DNA from: FEN-680 sp036845225
GTDB lineage: Bacteria > Actinomycetota > Geothermincolia > Fen-727 > Anoxymicrobiaceae
NCBI GenBank assembly: GCA_036845225.1
Contig: DAIUEJ010000028.1
Location: 1-38,836, forward strand
Length of the DNA stretch: 38,836 bases
Direction: 5' to 3'
A program made the position numbers and the translations under genes. Positions 7,359 through 15,069 of this stretch are shown here, one piece after another. Every line of letters begins with the position of its first letter. Within the stretch, counting starts at the first letter, position 1. The notes under the pieces are model-generated. The model was given only the letters and a program-made list of their open reading frames with translations, ran no database searches and was not told the DNA's origin.

Positions 7359-8363
7359 ATGCTGCGAAAGATGTACCTCAAGAAGAAGATCGCCGAGTAC
7401 GACGATCGGATGGGCGAGCTGTTTGTGGACTGCGAGGAGCGCTCGGTCAAGAGCTTCGACGGAACGCGCATCGCCTACCGCATGGTCGGCGAGGGCGGCC
7501 CGGCGATAATACTGTGCCCCGGCGTGTTCACCACCTACATGTTCTTCCACTACATGAAGGACTACTTCTCGCCGCGCCACAAGATGATCTTCTGGGACTA
7601 TCGAGGCCACCCCGACAGCGACATGCCGAAGGACCTTTGTTCTTTCACCATCGAGAACTGCGCGAAGGACCTGCGCGCGGTCATGGACGACGCAGGCGTC
7701 GACGAGGCGATACTCGTCGGGTTCTCGATGGGCGTCATGACCATCCTCGAGTTCTACAAGCACTGGCCGAAGCGGGTGCTCGGGATGGTGCCGATCAACG
7801 GGCCGTACGGCCACGTCTTCAGCGAGTCGGCGAAGGTGGAGGGCGCGATCACCTCGAGCCTGGACTTCCTCTCGAGCCACACCTGGCTGGTCGAGTGGTT
7901 CCGCCCCGTGATAGTGCTGCCCATCAACCTGCCCATCGCCAAGCGCGTCGAGCTCAACCCGACCATGCTCGCCGCCGAGGAGATGACCCTCTACTTCGAG
8001 TACGTCACCAAGATGGACTGGCACATGGGCTTCAAGGCGCTTTCCGCGATGTCTTCCTACAACGGGGAAGCGATCATAGACAAGATCAAGGTGCCGACGC
8101 TCCTCATATGCGGGACCAAGGACTCGTGGACCCCCAAGCGCATCGCGGACGAGATGCACCGAAGGATCAAGGGGTCGGAGTACACCAAGATACCGGGCGG
8201 GTCGCACGCCACGCCCGCCGAGAACCCCGACATGATCAACTTCCGCATCGACCTGTGGCTGTGGACCTACTTCCACGAGAGGATGGAGGAGTGCGCCGCC
8301 GAGATGGCGGAGATGAAGAAGCCCGCCGGGAAGCCCGCGAAGAAGACGGCCGCAAAGCGCTAG
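7359..8363 (+). CDS. alpha/beta hydrolase
   Basis: 334 residues with a complete catalytic triad. The nucleophile elbow is GFSMG (Ser123), the acid is Asp255 in GTKDSW and the base is His283 in GGSHATP. An N-terminal basic helix and a small DUF-like lead-in precede the core at about residue 30. The C-terminus is a Lys/Ala/Pro-rich tail (about 318-334, PAGKPAKKTAAKR), like the basic tails that bind nucleic acid or granules in other bacterial proteins. The substrate is unknown; an ester or lipid is likely given the SCP2 and FAD oxidase genes transcribed divergently next door. GGGAGG lies 5 bases before the ATG. Confidence 0.85.
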   Translation: MLRKMYLKKKIAEYDDRMGELFVDCEERSVKSFDGTRIAYRMVGEGGPAIILCPGVFTTYMFFHYMKDYFSPRHKMIFWDYRGHPDSDMPKDLCSFTIENCAKDLRAVMDDAGVDEAILVGFSMGVMTILEFYKHWPKRVLGMVPINGPYGHVFSESAKVEGAITSSLDFLSSHTWLVEWFRPVIVLPINLPIAKRVELNPTMLAAEEMTLYFEYVTKMDWHMGFKALSAMSSYNGEAIIDKIKVPTLLICGTKDSWTPKRIADEMHRRIKGSEYTKIPGGSHATPAENPDMINFRIDLWLWTYFHERMEECAAEMAEMKKPAGKPAKKTAAKR

Positions 8364-8373
8364 CCTGCCGCGC

Positions 8374-9219
8374 CTAGCGGTCGGCCTTCAGGATAGTCCC
8401 CTTGATGCCCACCGCCCAGACGGAGTTCTCCGTAGCCGAAACCCCGGTCAGGTCCGCGGTGGTGCCGCTGTCCTCCGTCGACCAGGACTTGCCGTCGAAC
8501 GACACCACGGTTCCCTTCTGGCCTGCCGCCCAGCCGGCCCGGTCGCCTGCCATCTCGATCCCGGACAGCTTGGCTCCGCCCGCGTCCTGCTTGCTCCACG
8601 AGCTGCCGTCGAAGAAGTAGACAAGCCCGTAAGACGTGGCCCAGACGTGCTCCGGGTCCGAGCCCGAGACGCCGTAGAGGTATGGGGCCGACTTGCCCTG
8701 TTCAACGAGCCCGCTGTCCTTCTTCGACCATGAAGTGCCGTCGTAGTGGATGGCCGTGCCGATGCCTCCGACCGCCCAGACGTGGCTGTCGTCGAGAGCG
8801 AACACCGCTCCCAGAGACTCGGTAGTGGGGCCACCCTGCACGGCCCACTTCATGGAGCCGGTCGTGCCGGAAGACGCCGGCGTCGTCTTGTTCGAGGTCG
8901 CGCTCTCCTTTCCACCAAGGCTGACAGCGAGCACCACGGCCACGACGATTATCACGATCGCCGCAGCCACCCCGATGATGATCCAGGTGTTACGACGGTG
9001 CGCCGCCGGCTTAGCCGCGGAGGAAGCGGGTGCGGGCGGGGGCGGGGAAGGCGAGGCTCCTGACTGAGCAGGCGCAACCGGCTGAGCGACAGGGACGGGC
9101 GCGGGTTCAGGCTTCGCGGGCTCGGGGGCCGCGGCTGCCGGCTCGACCAGCAGTCCACCGCAGTAAACACAGTACCTGGACTTCTTCTTCGCCTCTTTGC
9201 CGCAGTCACCGCAGAACAG
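8374..9219 (-). CDS. zinc-ribbon, single-pass membrane protein with beta-propeller-like repeats; likely CTG start
   Basis: 281 residues if translation starts at CTG 9219, which has GGAGG six bases before it. A stop lies five codons upstream and the next usual start (GTG 8970) falls inside the membrane helix. Order: zinc ribbon (C3, C6, C17, C20, in FCGDCG and YCVYCGG), a Pro/Ala-rich linker to about residue 70, a membrane helix (about 77-100), then an outside domain. That domain has four WG-type repeats of about 35-40 residues (HVWAVGG, HVWATSYG, AGWAAGQKG, SVWAVGIKG) each with a DG(T/S/K)SWS turn. Four repeats are too few for a full propeller, so it may oligomerise. Function unknown. Confidence 0.7.
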   Translation of the reverse strand: MFCGDCGKEAKKKSRYCVYCGGLLVEPAAAAPEPAKPEPAPVPVAQPVAPAQSGASPSPPPPAPASSAAKPAAHRRNTWIIIGVAAAIVIIVVAVVLAVSLGGKESATSNKTTPASSGTTGSMKWAVQGGPTTESLGAVFALDDSHVWAVGGIGTAIHYDGTSWSKKDSGLVEQGKSAPYLYGVSGSDPEHVWATSYGLVYFFDGSSWSKQDAGGAKLSGIEMAGDRAGWAAGQKGTVVSFDGKSWSTEDSGTTADLTGVSATENSVWAVGIKGTILKADR

Positions 9220-9274
9220 GGCGCACCTCCGTCATACCGCTTTTCATCTGCATCGAAAAACCGGCCTGCCGACT

Positions 9275-10543
9275 TTAACTATCGCTCTCCGAGACCACCT
9301 GGTAGTTCACCTTCCGCTCGGCGCCGGCCAGCGTGAAGATTCCCGAGCGGCTCAGCCTCGGTTCCAGCCACGAGGTATCGATTCCGGCAAAGAAGACCGG
9401 CATGAGCCGCGAAGGGTTGTCCTCGACCGCGCCCAGCAGTTGTCCGCTGAAATCGGCGGCCTCCTCGGTAACGGGGATGGTCTCGTACAACCTGACCTGC
9501 GAGGCGACCCCTACCGTCGTCGCGCCGCACCCTTCCATGAAGTCGACGGCCCTCTCGACCGAGGACTGGCTCTCGCCCAGCATGCCGACGATGATGTCCA
9601 CCGCGGCCTTTATGCCCCGGTCGCGGCAGGTGGCGAGGAACGTGGAGACGTCCTCCTCGGTGTACGGGCCGGCTTCGTCCGACAGCTCGGCGCTGGTCAC
9701 GGCGAGGGTGAGTGAGCTGCAGCCTGAAGCAGCGACGGCTTGAGCCAGCCTGTCGCCAAACGGGACCGGCTTGAAGTAGCCGGACCAGGCCAGGGGCAGC
9801 TCTTCGCGGGCCAGCGCCTCCAGGAACTCCGTGGTCCGCTCGAGGTCGTGGTTCACCTCGCAGTCGCACATGAAGATCATCGAGACGCCCAGCTCCGCCA
9901 GCCGTCCCGCTTCTGCAACAACCGCGTCGATATCGCGGGTCAACATCGGCCTGCGCCTTTCCACGCAATAAGCGCACCCCCACTCGCAGCCCTTGCGAAA
10001 CTCCAGGCCCGCCGGGTTTCCCCCCGCCAGGTACCGCGCGTAGTCGAAGGCGCCGCGGGTGTGGACGATGTCGCCGACGATGCCGGCAGCCCATCCGTCG
10101 ATCACGCGCGGCAGTTCCCGCCCGGCCGCCAGCGCGTCCAGGGCTCGCGGGAAAGCCACTTCTCCGGGCCCCCGGACCATATGGTCGGCGCCGAGGCGGG
10201 CCCGCAGCGCCTCCCCCGAGCACGCGGTCGCCGCGCCACCGACGAACAGAGGCGCGCCGGTGCACGAACGCGCAGTCTCGAAGAGCCGGGCCGTATCCTC
10301 CAGAAAGGAGATGTTCCCCTGGTAGAGAGCCGTGTCGATGTTCCGGAAAGTGAAGCCGACGACGGCAGGCTTCTCGTCTTCCAGGAAGCGCGCGAGTTCG
10401 GCCTCCGGGTCGACGCTGAACGCCAGGTCCAGGATGCGGGCTTCGTGCCCCGCGCGCTCGAGCGGTGCGAGCAGGTACTCGAGCCCAACGGGTATCGTGG
10501 GCGGCTCGACGTAACGGTTGGTGTTGATGAGGGCCACCCTCAA
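9275..10543 (-). CDS. B12-binding-type radical SAM protein
   Basis: 422 residues. The N-terminal about 145 residues have the layout of a cobalamin-binding-like domain (ALINTNRY... near the start, GLEYLLAPLERAGHE, VVGFTFRN). The radical SAM core follows, with Cys186, Cys190 and Cys193 as CEWGCAYC, the CX3CX2C ligand set of the [4Fe-4S]-SAM cluster. No obvious His for lower-axial B12 binding (DxHxxG) is present. The start is TTG with GGAAG upstream. It lies 18 bp after the FAD oxidoreductase gene in the same direction, so the two are probably one operon. Reaction unknown; related enzymes methylate or rearrange lipids, tetrapyrroles or peptides. Confidence 0.8.
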   Translation of the reverse strand: MRVALINTNRYVEPPTIPVGLEYLLAPLERAGHEARILDLAFSVDPEAELARFLEDEKPAVVGFTFRNIDTALYQGNISFLEDTARLFETARSCTGAPLFVGGAATACSGEALRARLGADHMVRGPGEVAFPRALDALAAGRELPRVIDGWAAGIVGDIVHTRGAFDYARYLAGGNPAGLEFRKGCEWGCAYCVERRRPMLTRDIDAVVAEAGRLAELGVSMIFMCDCEVNHDLERTTEFLEALAREELPLAWSGYFKPVPFGDRLAQAVAASGCSSLTLAVTSAELSDEAGPYTEEDVSTFLATCRDRGIKAAVDIIVGMLGESQSSVERAVDFMEGCGATTVGVASQVRLYETIPVTEEAADFSGQLLGAVEDNPSRLMPVFFAGIDTSWLEPRLSRSGIFTLAGAERKVNYQVVSESDS

Positions 10544-10561
10544 GAGGTACTTCCTTTCAAC

Positions 10562-11635
10562 CTAGATCCGCGCGAAGCCGGGCAGCAGCTTGAAGACCCG
10601 CTCTTTCATGAGAGGCGCGAGCCAGGGGTAGTTCCGGATGCCGAACCAGGTCACCTGCTGAAGCATCCAGATCGGCATGTGCTGGTATGCCCAGGCGAAA
10701 AGGTAACCTTGCTTGTAGTACTTGTTCACGCGGTTGAACTCCTCGAGCGCGGCCTGGTGGTCGGTGACCGCCGTGGCGGCGATCTTCCCGGAGACCAGCG
10801 CTCCGTGCACGCCGAAGAGCAGGAACGGGTCCATGGTTCCCGAGAGCGTGCCCGCGATGATGTAGTTCTTCGCGAAGAGCCTTGGGTTGCGCCAGGTCTC
10901 GACCGGAAGAGCGCCGATGTTTATCGCGTCCCACTGCTCGAACTCGATGCCGTCGTTGGACGCGAGCTGGTTGCGGAAGCGGTCCTTGACGTCCGGGTCC
11001 AGGGGCTTGCCGCGCGAGAACAGGCATGCGCCCCGGGCGCCGTTGACCTGCGAATAGAACGCATAGTCGCGCGTGTACTCGTCGAAGTAGATGACGACCT
11101 TGGGCTCCGTTTCTTCCGTCTCGCCCATGGCGAGGTAACCGTAGACCGGCAGGTGCGGGACGCCCAGGGGTTTCCACGCTTCGCCGAAGAGGCCCGTGGC
11201 GACGATGGAGTCAGCCGGGAGCGAGTCGAACCCGGTCACGGTATCGTTGAAAGAGAACTCGACGCCCTCCTTCTTCGCGAGCTCGTAGAGGTAGACGTCC
11301 AGCGAGGTGGGCCGGGGCCCGCGCTCGACCAGGTATGCCGGCACGCCCTCGTAGAACTCGACCTCGAAAGTGCGGCCGTAGACGTGGTTCATACAGCGTG
11401 TCAGGGGCACGGCTGCCGGCGAGATATCGATGCCGGTGTAAGCTTTCATACGCTCGAGGTTTATGGGCGTGCCGTCGCCGATGTTGATGACCCGCCCTTC
11501 CAGGCCTTTGATGTCGGTGAGCCCGCCCACGCGGTCGCGCCGCTCGCGTACGGTGACCTTGAAGCCTTCCCGCGCGAGGTTGATCGCCGCGACCATCCCC
11601 GAAAGACCCGCCCCGACGATTACCTGCTCTCGCAT
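10562..11635 (-). CDS. FAD-dependent oxidoreductase, paralogue of the gene at 12665
   Basis: 357 residues. It begins with a dinucleotide-binding fold (VGAGLSG at 7-13, acidic strand end VRERRDRVGG). The middle holds YTRDYAFY and the C-terminal part holds AGTLSGTMDP followed by FGVHGALVSGKIAA, where geranylgeranyl-reductase and squalene-epoxidase-type flavoproteins have their second FAD motif. It is close in sequence to the oxidoreductase encoded from 12665, which is transcribed the other way. The last 60 residues are aromatic and basic (WAYQHMPIWMLQQVTWFG), perhaps a membrane-touching helix. The SD is GAGGAGG. A lipid or isoprenoid substrate is likely but not shown. Confidence 0.75.
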   Translation of the reverse strand: MREQVIVGAGLSGMVAAINLAREGFKVTVRERRDRVGGLTDIKGLEGRVINIGDGTPINLERMKAYTGIDISPAAVPLTRCMNHVYGRTFEVEFYEGVPAYLVERGPRPTSLDVYLYELAKKEGVEFSFNDTVTGFDSLPADSIVATGLFGEAWKPLGVPHLPVYGYLAMGETEETEPKVVIYFDEYTRDYAFYSQVNGARGACLFSRGKPLDPDVKDRFRNQLASNDGIEFEQWDAINIGALPVETWRNPRLFAKNYIIAGTLSGTMDPFLLFGVHGALVSGKIAATAVTDHQAALEEFNRVNKYYKQGYLFAWAYQHMPIWMLQQVTWFGIRNYPWLAPLMKERVFKLLPGFARI

Positions 11636-11832
11636 CGGCCCCTCCTCGTCACGAACCGGTGGAGAGATTCTATATCAAGTGGGGAGGCGCTATGAACGGG
11701 TCCCGTGCAGGAAGGGCGTCGCGCTCGATGAAATCAAACCGGGAGCGCGGGTCAGCGGCGCCAGCGTCACCCCGGCTCCTGCGCGTGTGTAATAATAATG
11801 CCGTCGTAGAGAATAACGGGGATGCTGTCACT

Positions 11833-11997
11833 ATGCAGAAGTGGGAGTGCCAGGTGTGCGGCTACATCTACGACCCCGAGAAGGGGGACCCGGACGGAGG
11901 TGTCGAGCCCGGTACGCCGTTCGACGACCTCCTTACGTCGTGGGAGTGCCCCTGGTGCGGGGCGACGAGAGAGAGCTTCAGGCCGTACGCCGGGTGA
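11833..11997 (+). CDS. rubredoxin
   Basis: 54 residues with the full rubredoxin signature: CQVCGYIYDP near the N-terminus and CPWCGA near the C-terminus, four Cys for one iron, and the usual Gly/Pro loops (GDPDGGVEPGTPFDDL). It is a one-electron carrier in the cytoplasm. The start at ATG 11833 gives the standard N-terminus (MQKWECQVCG). It sits between two divergently transcribed FAD oxidoreductase paralogues and directly before an iron-sulfur flavoprotein, so it probably carries electrons for one of them. Confidence 0.95.
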   Translation: MQKWECQVCGYIYDPEKGDPDGGVEPGTPFDDLLTSWECPWCGATRESFRPYAG

Positions 11998-12011
11998 CAA
12001 CTTCAGAGAGG

Positions 12012-12034
12012 TGCCGGCGAGACGCCGGCGCTAC
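12012..12034. repeat. 23-bp palindromic repeat, copy 2
   Basis: It has the same GCCGGCG...CGCCGGC palindrome plus GCTAC as at 4460-4482 (22 of 23 identical). It lies in the 58-bp gap between rubredoxin and the flavoprotein, on the transcribed strand of both. Confidence 0.7.
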
Positions 12035-12055
12035 GCTGCTGAGCGGAGGGGCGTG

Positions 12056-12664
12056 ATGGAGGGGAGCCTGTACAGCGTTCTCGGGCTGTCCTGCAGCCCG
12101 CGCGAGAAGGGCAACACCGACCTGATGTGCGACAGCGCGCTGGTTGGGGCCGCCTCCGCCGGCGGCGTTGTCGAGAAGGTCCGTGTCCCGTCCTTGAACA
12201 TCAACCCGTGCATAGCATGCAACGCGTGCTTCAAGACCGGGCAGTGCGTGCAGAAAGACAATATGCCCGGACTCCTCAAGAAGATGCTCTCCGCCGACGG
12301 CATCATCCTCGCCGCGCCCATCTTCAGCATGGGCCTCGCGGCCCAGGCGAAGATCATGATCGACCGCCTGCAGTGCTGCTGGGCGAAGAAGTACGTTCTC
12401 AAGGAGCATACGGTCCCCGACGAAGCGCGGGAGAGGCGGCGCGGCCTGTGGCTCTCCGCGGCGGGGATGGACAACCCGAAAGTCTTCGACCCGGCGGTGC
12501 CGACAGTGCGCTACTTTTTCGGGATGCTGGAGGTGCCGTCCTGGGAGCGCGTGCTGTACCATCACGTCGATGAGAAAGGCGCGATCGCCGGCGTGCCCGG
12601 CGCGCTGGAAGCGTGCGAGCGCGCGGGCGCGCATCTGGTCCGCAGCCAGATACAGGAGGACTGA
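12056..12664 (+). CDS. iron-sulfur flavoprotein (flavodoxin-fold, Isf-type)
   Basis: 202 residues of flavodoxin-like fold. The FMN phosphate loop is at the N-terminus (GLSCSPREKGNTD, residues 10-22). Cys52, Cys55, Cys58 and Cys64 form CX2CX2CX5C, the compact [4Fe-4S] motif of iron-sulfur flavoproteins. AAPIFSMGL marks the second flavin loop. Members move electrons between ferredoxin/rubredoxin-type carriers and small oxidants. The TGA is directly followed by the ATG of the next FAD oxidoreductase gene, so the two are translationally linked. A GTG one codon upstream is an alternative start. Confidence 0.85.
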   Translation: MEGSLYSVLGLSCSPREKGNTDLMCDSALVGAASAGGVVEKVRVPSLNINPCIACNACFKTGQCVQKDNMPGLLKKMLSADGIILAAPIFSMGLAAQAKIMIDRLQCCWAKKYVLKEHTVPDEARERRRGLWLSAAGMDNPKVFDPAVPTVRYFFGMLEVPSWERVLYHHVDEKGAIAGVPGALEACERAGAHLVRSQIQED

Positions 12665-13297
12665 ATGGCTGAGCAGTTGATCGTCGGCGCCGGGCTCGCC
12701 GGTCTGACCGCGGCGATAACGCTGGCGCGAAAAGGGTATGAGGTACGCGTCCTGGAGAAGTACAAGACGGTCGGCGCTCAGCCGGAGCGCTGGCCCATGG
12801 TGGACGTGACGCCTTTCCTCCCCGGGAAGATGAGCCGCTACCTGGGCATAGAGATCGGCGAGCCGCAGGTCCAGCCGTGCAGGCAGCTCAACGGCTACTT
12901 CTGGGGCGAGTCGTTCGACGTGCCCATCGGGCGCACGAACCTCTGCCTCGTGGAACGGGGCCCCCGCAAGACGGGGCTGGACGGTTACCTGCTGGAGGTC
13001 GCTTCCTCGGAGGGCGTGAAGGTGGAGTTCGAGCACCCGGTGACGGGGCAGGGGGCGATTTCAGCGCTCCCGCCCGACACCATCATAGCCACCGGCCTCT
13101 ACGCGGACGTTTTCGACGCGCTCACATCCCTTACCAGATGGGCTGGTGCTACGGTGCGAAAGGCCGCAGCGACAGGGACGGCGAGGCGGCGATCTACTTC
13201 GGCAACTACACCAGGGATTACGCCTACTGGGCGAACACCAACGGGATCTGGTCCGTCCTCTTCTTCACCCGGGGCCCGATCGACGCGCGAGACCTGA
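12665..13297 (+). CDS. FAD-dependent oxidoreductase, N-terminal part, frameshifted near 13122
   Basis: The first about 153 residues align with the paralogue at 10562-11635: VGAGLAGLTAAITLARKGYEV at the FAD site (7-27), an acidic strand end LEKYKTVGA, a shared NLCLVERGPR segment and TIIATGLY. After DAL at about 13123 the frame turns to low-complexity nonsense and stops at 13297. One extra base at that point restores the match into the part starting at 13123. The ATG follows the flavoprotein stop without a gap and has GGAGG upstream. Confidence 0.7.
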   Translation: MAEQLIVGAGLAGLTAAITLARKGYEVRVLEKYKTVGAQPERWPMVDVTPFLPGKMSRYLGIEIGEPQVQPCRQLNGYFWGESFDVPIGRTNLCLVERGPRKTGLDGYLLEVASSEGVKVEFEHPVTGQGAISALPPDTIIATGLYADVFDALTSLTRWAGATVRKAAATGTARRRSTSATTPGITPTGRTPTGSGPSSSSPGARSTRET

Positions 13298-13734
13298 AAG
13301 TCTACGAGCGCGAGCTGGAGGCCACCGAGGGCATAGAGGTGGACGAGTGGCTGCACGGCTACGGCCCGACCCCGACCTGCAAGTTCTCGAACCCCCGGCT
13401 GTTCGTCGGGGACAAGATCCTCTCGGGAACGCTCTCGGGGATGATGGAGCCGTTCGCGCTCTTCGGGGTGCACGGGGCGCTGGTCTCCGGGAAGATCGCG
13501 GCGATGGCGGTGGAGGACAGGGAGGCCGCCTGGGTCGAGTTCAAGCGGCAGCTCACGACCTGGAAGCGTATGCTGCTCAACCGCAAGCTGTATGACCGCA
13601 TGCCCCAGAGCGCGCGCAGGTTCGCGGTCGTCGGCTTGAACACGGCGCTCGAGTCTACGGGCGAAATGGGGGCGCGCGTGCTCGCCGGAGCGTTCCACGC
13701 GGTCCCCGGTTACATGCGCCAGAAGAAGGGCTGA
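13123..13734 (+). CDS. FAD-dependent oxidoreductase, C-terminal part (continuation of the gene at 12665)
   Basis: About 203 codons. Starting at HIPYQMGWCYG it matches the paralogue's PHLPVYGYLAMG position and continues with YTRDYAYW, SNPRLF, SGTLSGMMEP and FGVHGALVSGKIAA. The whole gene would be about 356 residues, the same length as the paralogue (357), so nothing but a single base seems to be missing. It has no start codon of its own at the join. It ends 54 bp before the CrtC/AttH-like gene. Confidence 0.7.
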   Translation, partial: HIPYQMGWCYGAKGRSDRDGEAAIYFGNYTRDYAYWANTNGIWSVLFFTRGPIDARDLKVYERELEATEGIEVDEWLHGYGPTPTCKFSNPRLFVGDKILSGTLSGMMEPFALFGVHGALVSGKIAAMAVEDREAAWVEFKRQLTTWKRMLLNRKLYDRMPQSARRFAVVGLNTALESTGEMGARVLAGAFHAVPGYMRQKKG

Positions 13735-13747
13735 AAAGAGTGAAAAG

Positions 13748-13764
13748 AAGGTGCCGGGCACCTT
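13748..13764. repeat. short palindrome AAGGTGC-CGG-GCACCTT
   Basis: A perfect 7-bp stem with a 3-base loop in the gap after the FAD oxidoreductase, followed by TACACTT. The GGTGCC core resembles the dispersed palindromes elsewhere in the window. It is too short to call a terminator firmly. Confidence 0.4.
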
Positions 13765-13788
13765 TACACTTGTGAGGGGAGGGCGGAG

Positions 13789-14976
13789 ATGGGAGCAGGT
13801 AAGTTCAAGTGGCTGGCCGCGGGAGCGGCGCTCGGAGCCGGCGCTGCCGGCGAGTGGTACAGGCGGAACCGCACGGTCCAGATCATGCCGGTCGGCATGT
13901 TCGAGAGCCGCTGCGTCGCCGACCTCAACCGCGGGCTGAAACCCGCCGACGACGCGCAGCACCCATACCAGAACAGGTTCTACTGGGAGTGGTGGTACCT
14001 GGACGCCGCCTTCGACGACGGCCACCGCTGCGTGCTCGAGCTGCAGACCCCGAACATCATCAACATGTTCAATCCGAATGAGGTCGCGATGCTGTTCAAC
14101 GTCTACACCCCTGACGGCGTCGAGCACAACAACATCGTCCCGTTCCCCGCGTCCATGTGGAGTTCGTCGACCGAGACGTGCGACGTCTCCGTCGGCGAGA
14201 ACTTCATCAGAGGCTATTACCCCGAGTACCGCGTCAGGATGGCGCACGAGAACCTCGCCTGCGACCTCACGTTCACGAACCTCATCCCGGGCTGGACCCG
14301 CGGCACGGGCGAGATCATGTTCGGGACGCCTTCAAAGAACAACCTCTTCGGATGGGTAGTGGCCCAGCCGCGGGCGCGTGTGGAGGGCACCATCTCGGTC
14401 GACGGCAAGGAGCACCAGGTCACCGGCATCGGTTACCACGACCACAACTGGGGCTCGGGCTTCCTTCCGCTCTATGTCTCTCACTGGATATGGGGAAGGC
14501 TTAGCACCGAGCGGTTCACCATGATATTCGCGGACATCTCGACGACGAGGAAGTGCGGAGGCTACGAGGTCCCGCTCGTCTTCCTGGCGCTCGACGACAA
14601 GATAGTGCTCGAGTCGGCGAGGGCCGAGTGTAAGGCCCACGACTACGTGAGCGACTCCAAAGGGTTCCAGGTCTACCCGTCCAGCGTGGACTTCAAGTTC
14701 GCGGAGCGCGACGTATCGGGAGAGCTGCACTTCGAGGTCTCAAAGGAGCTCGAGATGGTGAACGCTCTGGGCGAGAAGCTGCCCCAGCCCGCCGTCGATT
14801 TCCTGGGCAAGGCGTTCGCCGGGCCGGCGTACTACCGCTTCCTCTCCGATTACAGAGGCTGGATCCAGGTGGGGGACGAGCGGCTGGAGCTGGACGGTGA
14901 GACGCACTGGGAATACATGGTGATGAACCTGCGACGCGGCCAGGTCCCGCGCCCGGCACCGACGCTCAACCTTTAA
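13789..14976 (+). CDS. CrtC/AttH-like lipocalin-fold protein (carotenoid hydratase-like)
   Basis: 395 residues. A short N-terminal hydrophobic segment (about 8-20) looks like an anchor or signal. Two family marks are present: WEWWY (66-70) and YHDHNWG (216-222), both diagnostic for the hydroxyneurosporene synthase (CrtC)/AttH superfamily. CrtC adds water to a terminal double bond of carotenoids; AttH-like members are two-lipocalin proteins that bind lipids or isoprenoids. No carotenoid synthesis gene is in the window. It follows the redox genes in the same direction after 54 bp and has a strong SD (GGAGGGCGGAG), so it may be their substrate-side partner. Confidence 0.75.
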   Translation: MGAGKFKWLAAGAALGAGAAGEWYRRNRTVQIMPVGMFESRCVADLNRGLKPADDAQHPYQNRFYWEWWYLDAAFDDGHRCVLELQTPNIINMFNPNEVAMLFNVYTPDGVEHNNIVPFPASMWSSSTETCDVSVGENFIRGYYPEYRVRMAHENLACDLTFTNLIPGWTRGTGEIMFGTPSKNNLFGWVVAQPRARVEGTISVDGKEHQVTGIGYHDHNWGSGFLPLYVSHWIWGRLSTERFTMIFADISTTRKCGGYEVPLVFLALDDKIVLESARAECKAHDYVSDSKGFQVYPSSVDFKFAERDVSGELHFEVSKELEMVNALGEKLPQPAVDFLGKAFAGPAYYRFLSDYRGWIQVGDERLELDGETHWEYMVMNLRRGQVPRPAPTLNL

Positions 14977-14980
14977 TCAA

Positions 14981-15064
14981 GTCGTTCGATTTTACACTTT
15001 TCTTTACACCGGCTGGATGTCGTTCAAAGAAAAAAGTGGAAACAAAAGTGTAAAAACGAACGAC
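14981..15064. repeat. 84-bp inverted repeat between convergent genes; probable two-way terminator
   Basis: Arms 14981-15001 and 15044-15064 match at 20 of 21 positions (outer GTCGTTCG / CGAACGAC, inner TTTTACACTTTT / AAAAGTGTAAAA). Shorter complementary stretches (CACTTTTCTTT and AAAGAAAAAAGTG) lie nested inside. It fills the gap between the genes ending at 14976 and 15070. A/T-rich arms give U-runs in either direction. Confidence 0.75.
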
Positions 15065-15069
15065 GTCAT

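Noticed and set aside
8358..8379. Palindrome CGCTAG...CTAGCG between converging stops
   Set aside because: Six-base arms made of the two TAG stop contexts; no U-run, so not called a terminator.
9740..11695. Long plus-strand open frame (651 codons) opposite the radical SAM and FAD genes
   Set aside because: Arg/Val/Glu/Asp-rich composition with no motifs, exactly antisense to two well-supported genes; a GC-rich shadow frame. The same holds for 3813-5210 (+), 24754-26337 (-), 32311-33645 (-) and 33576-34892 (+).
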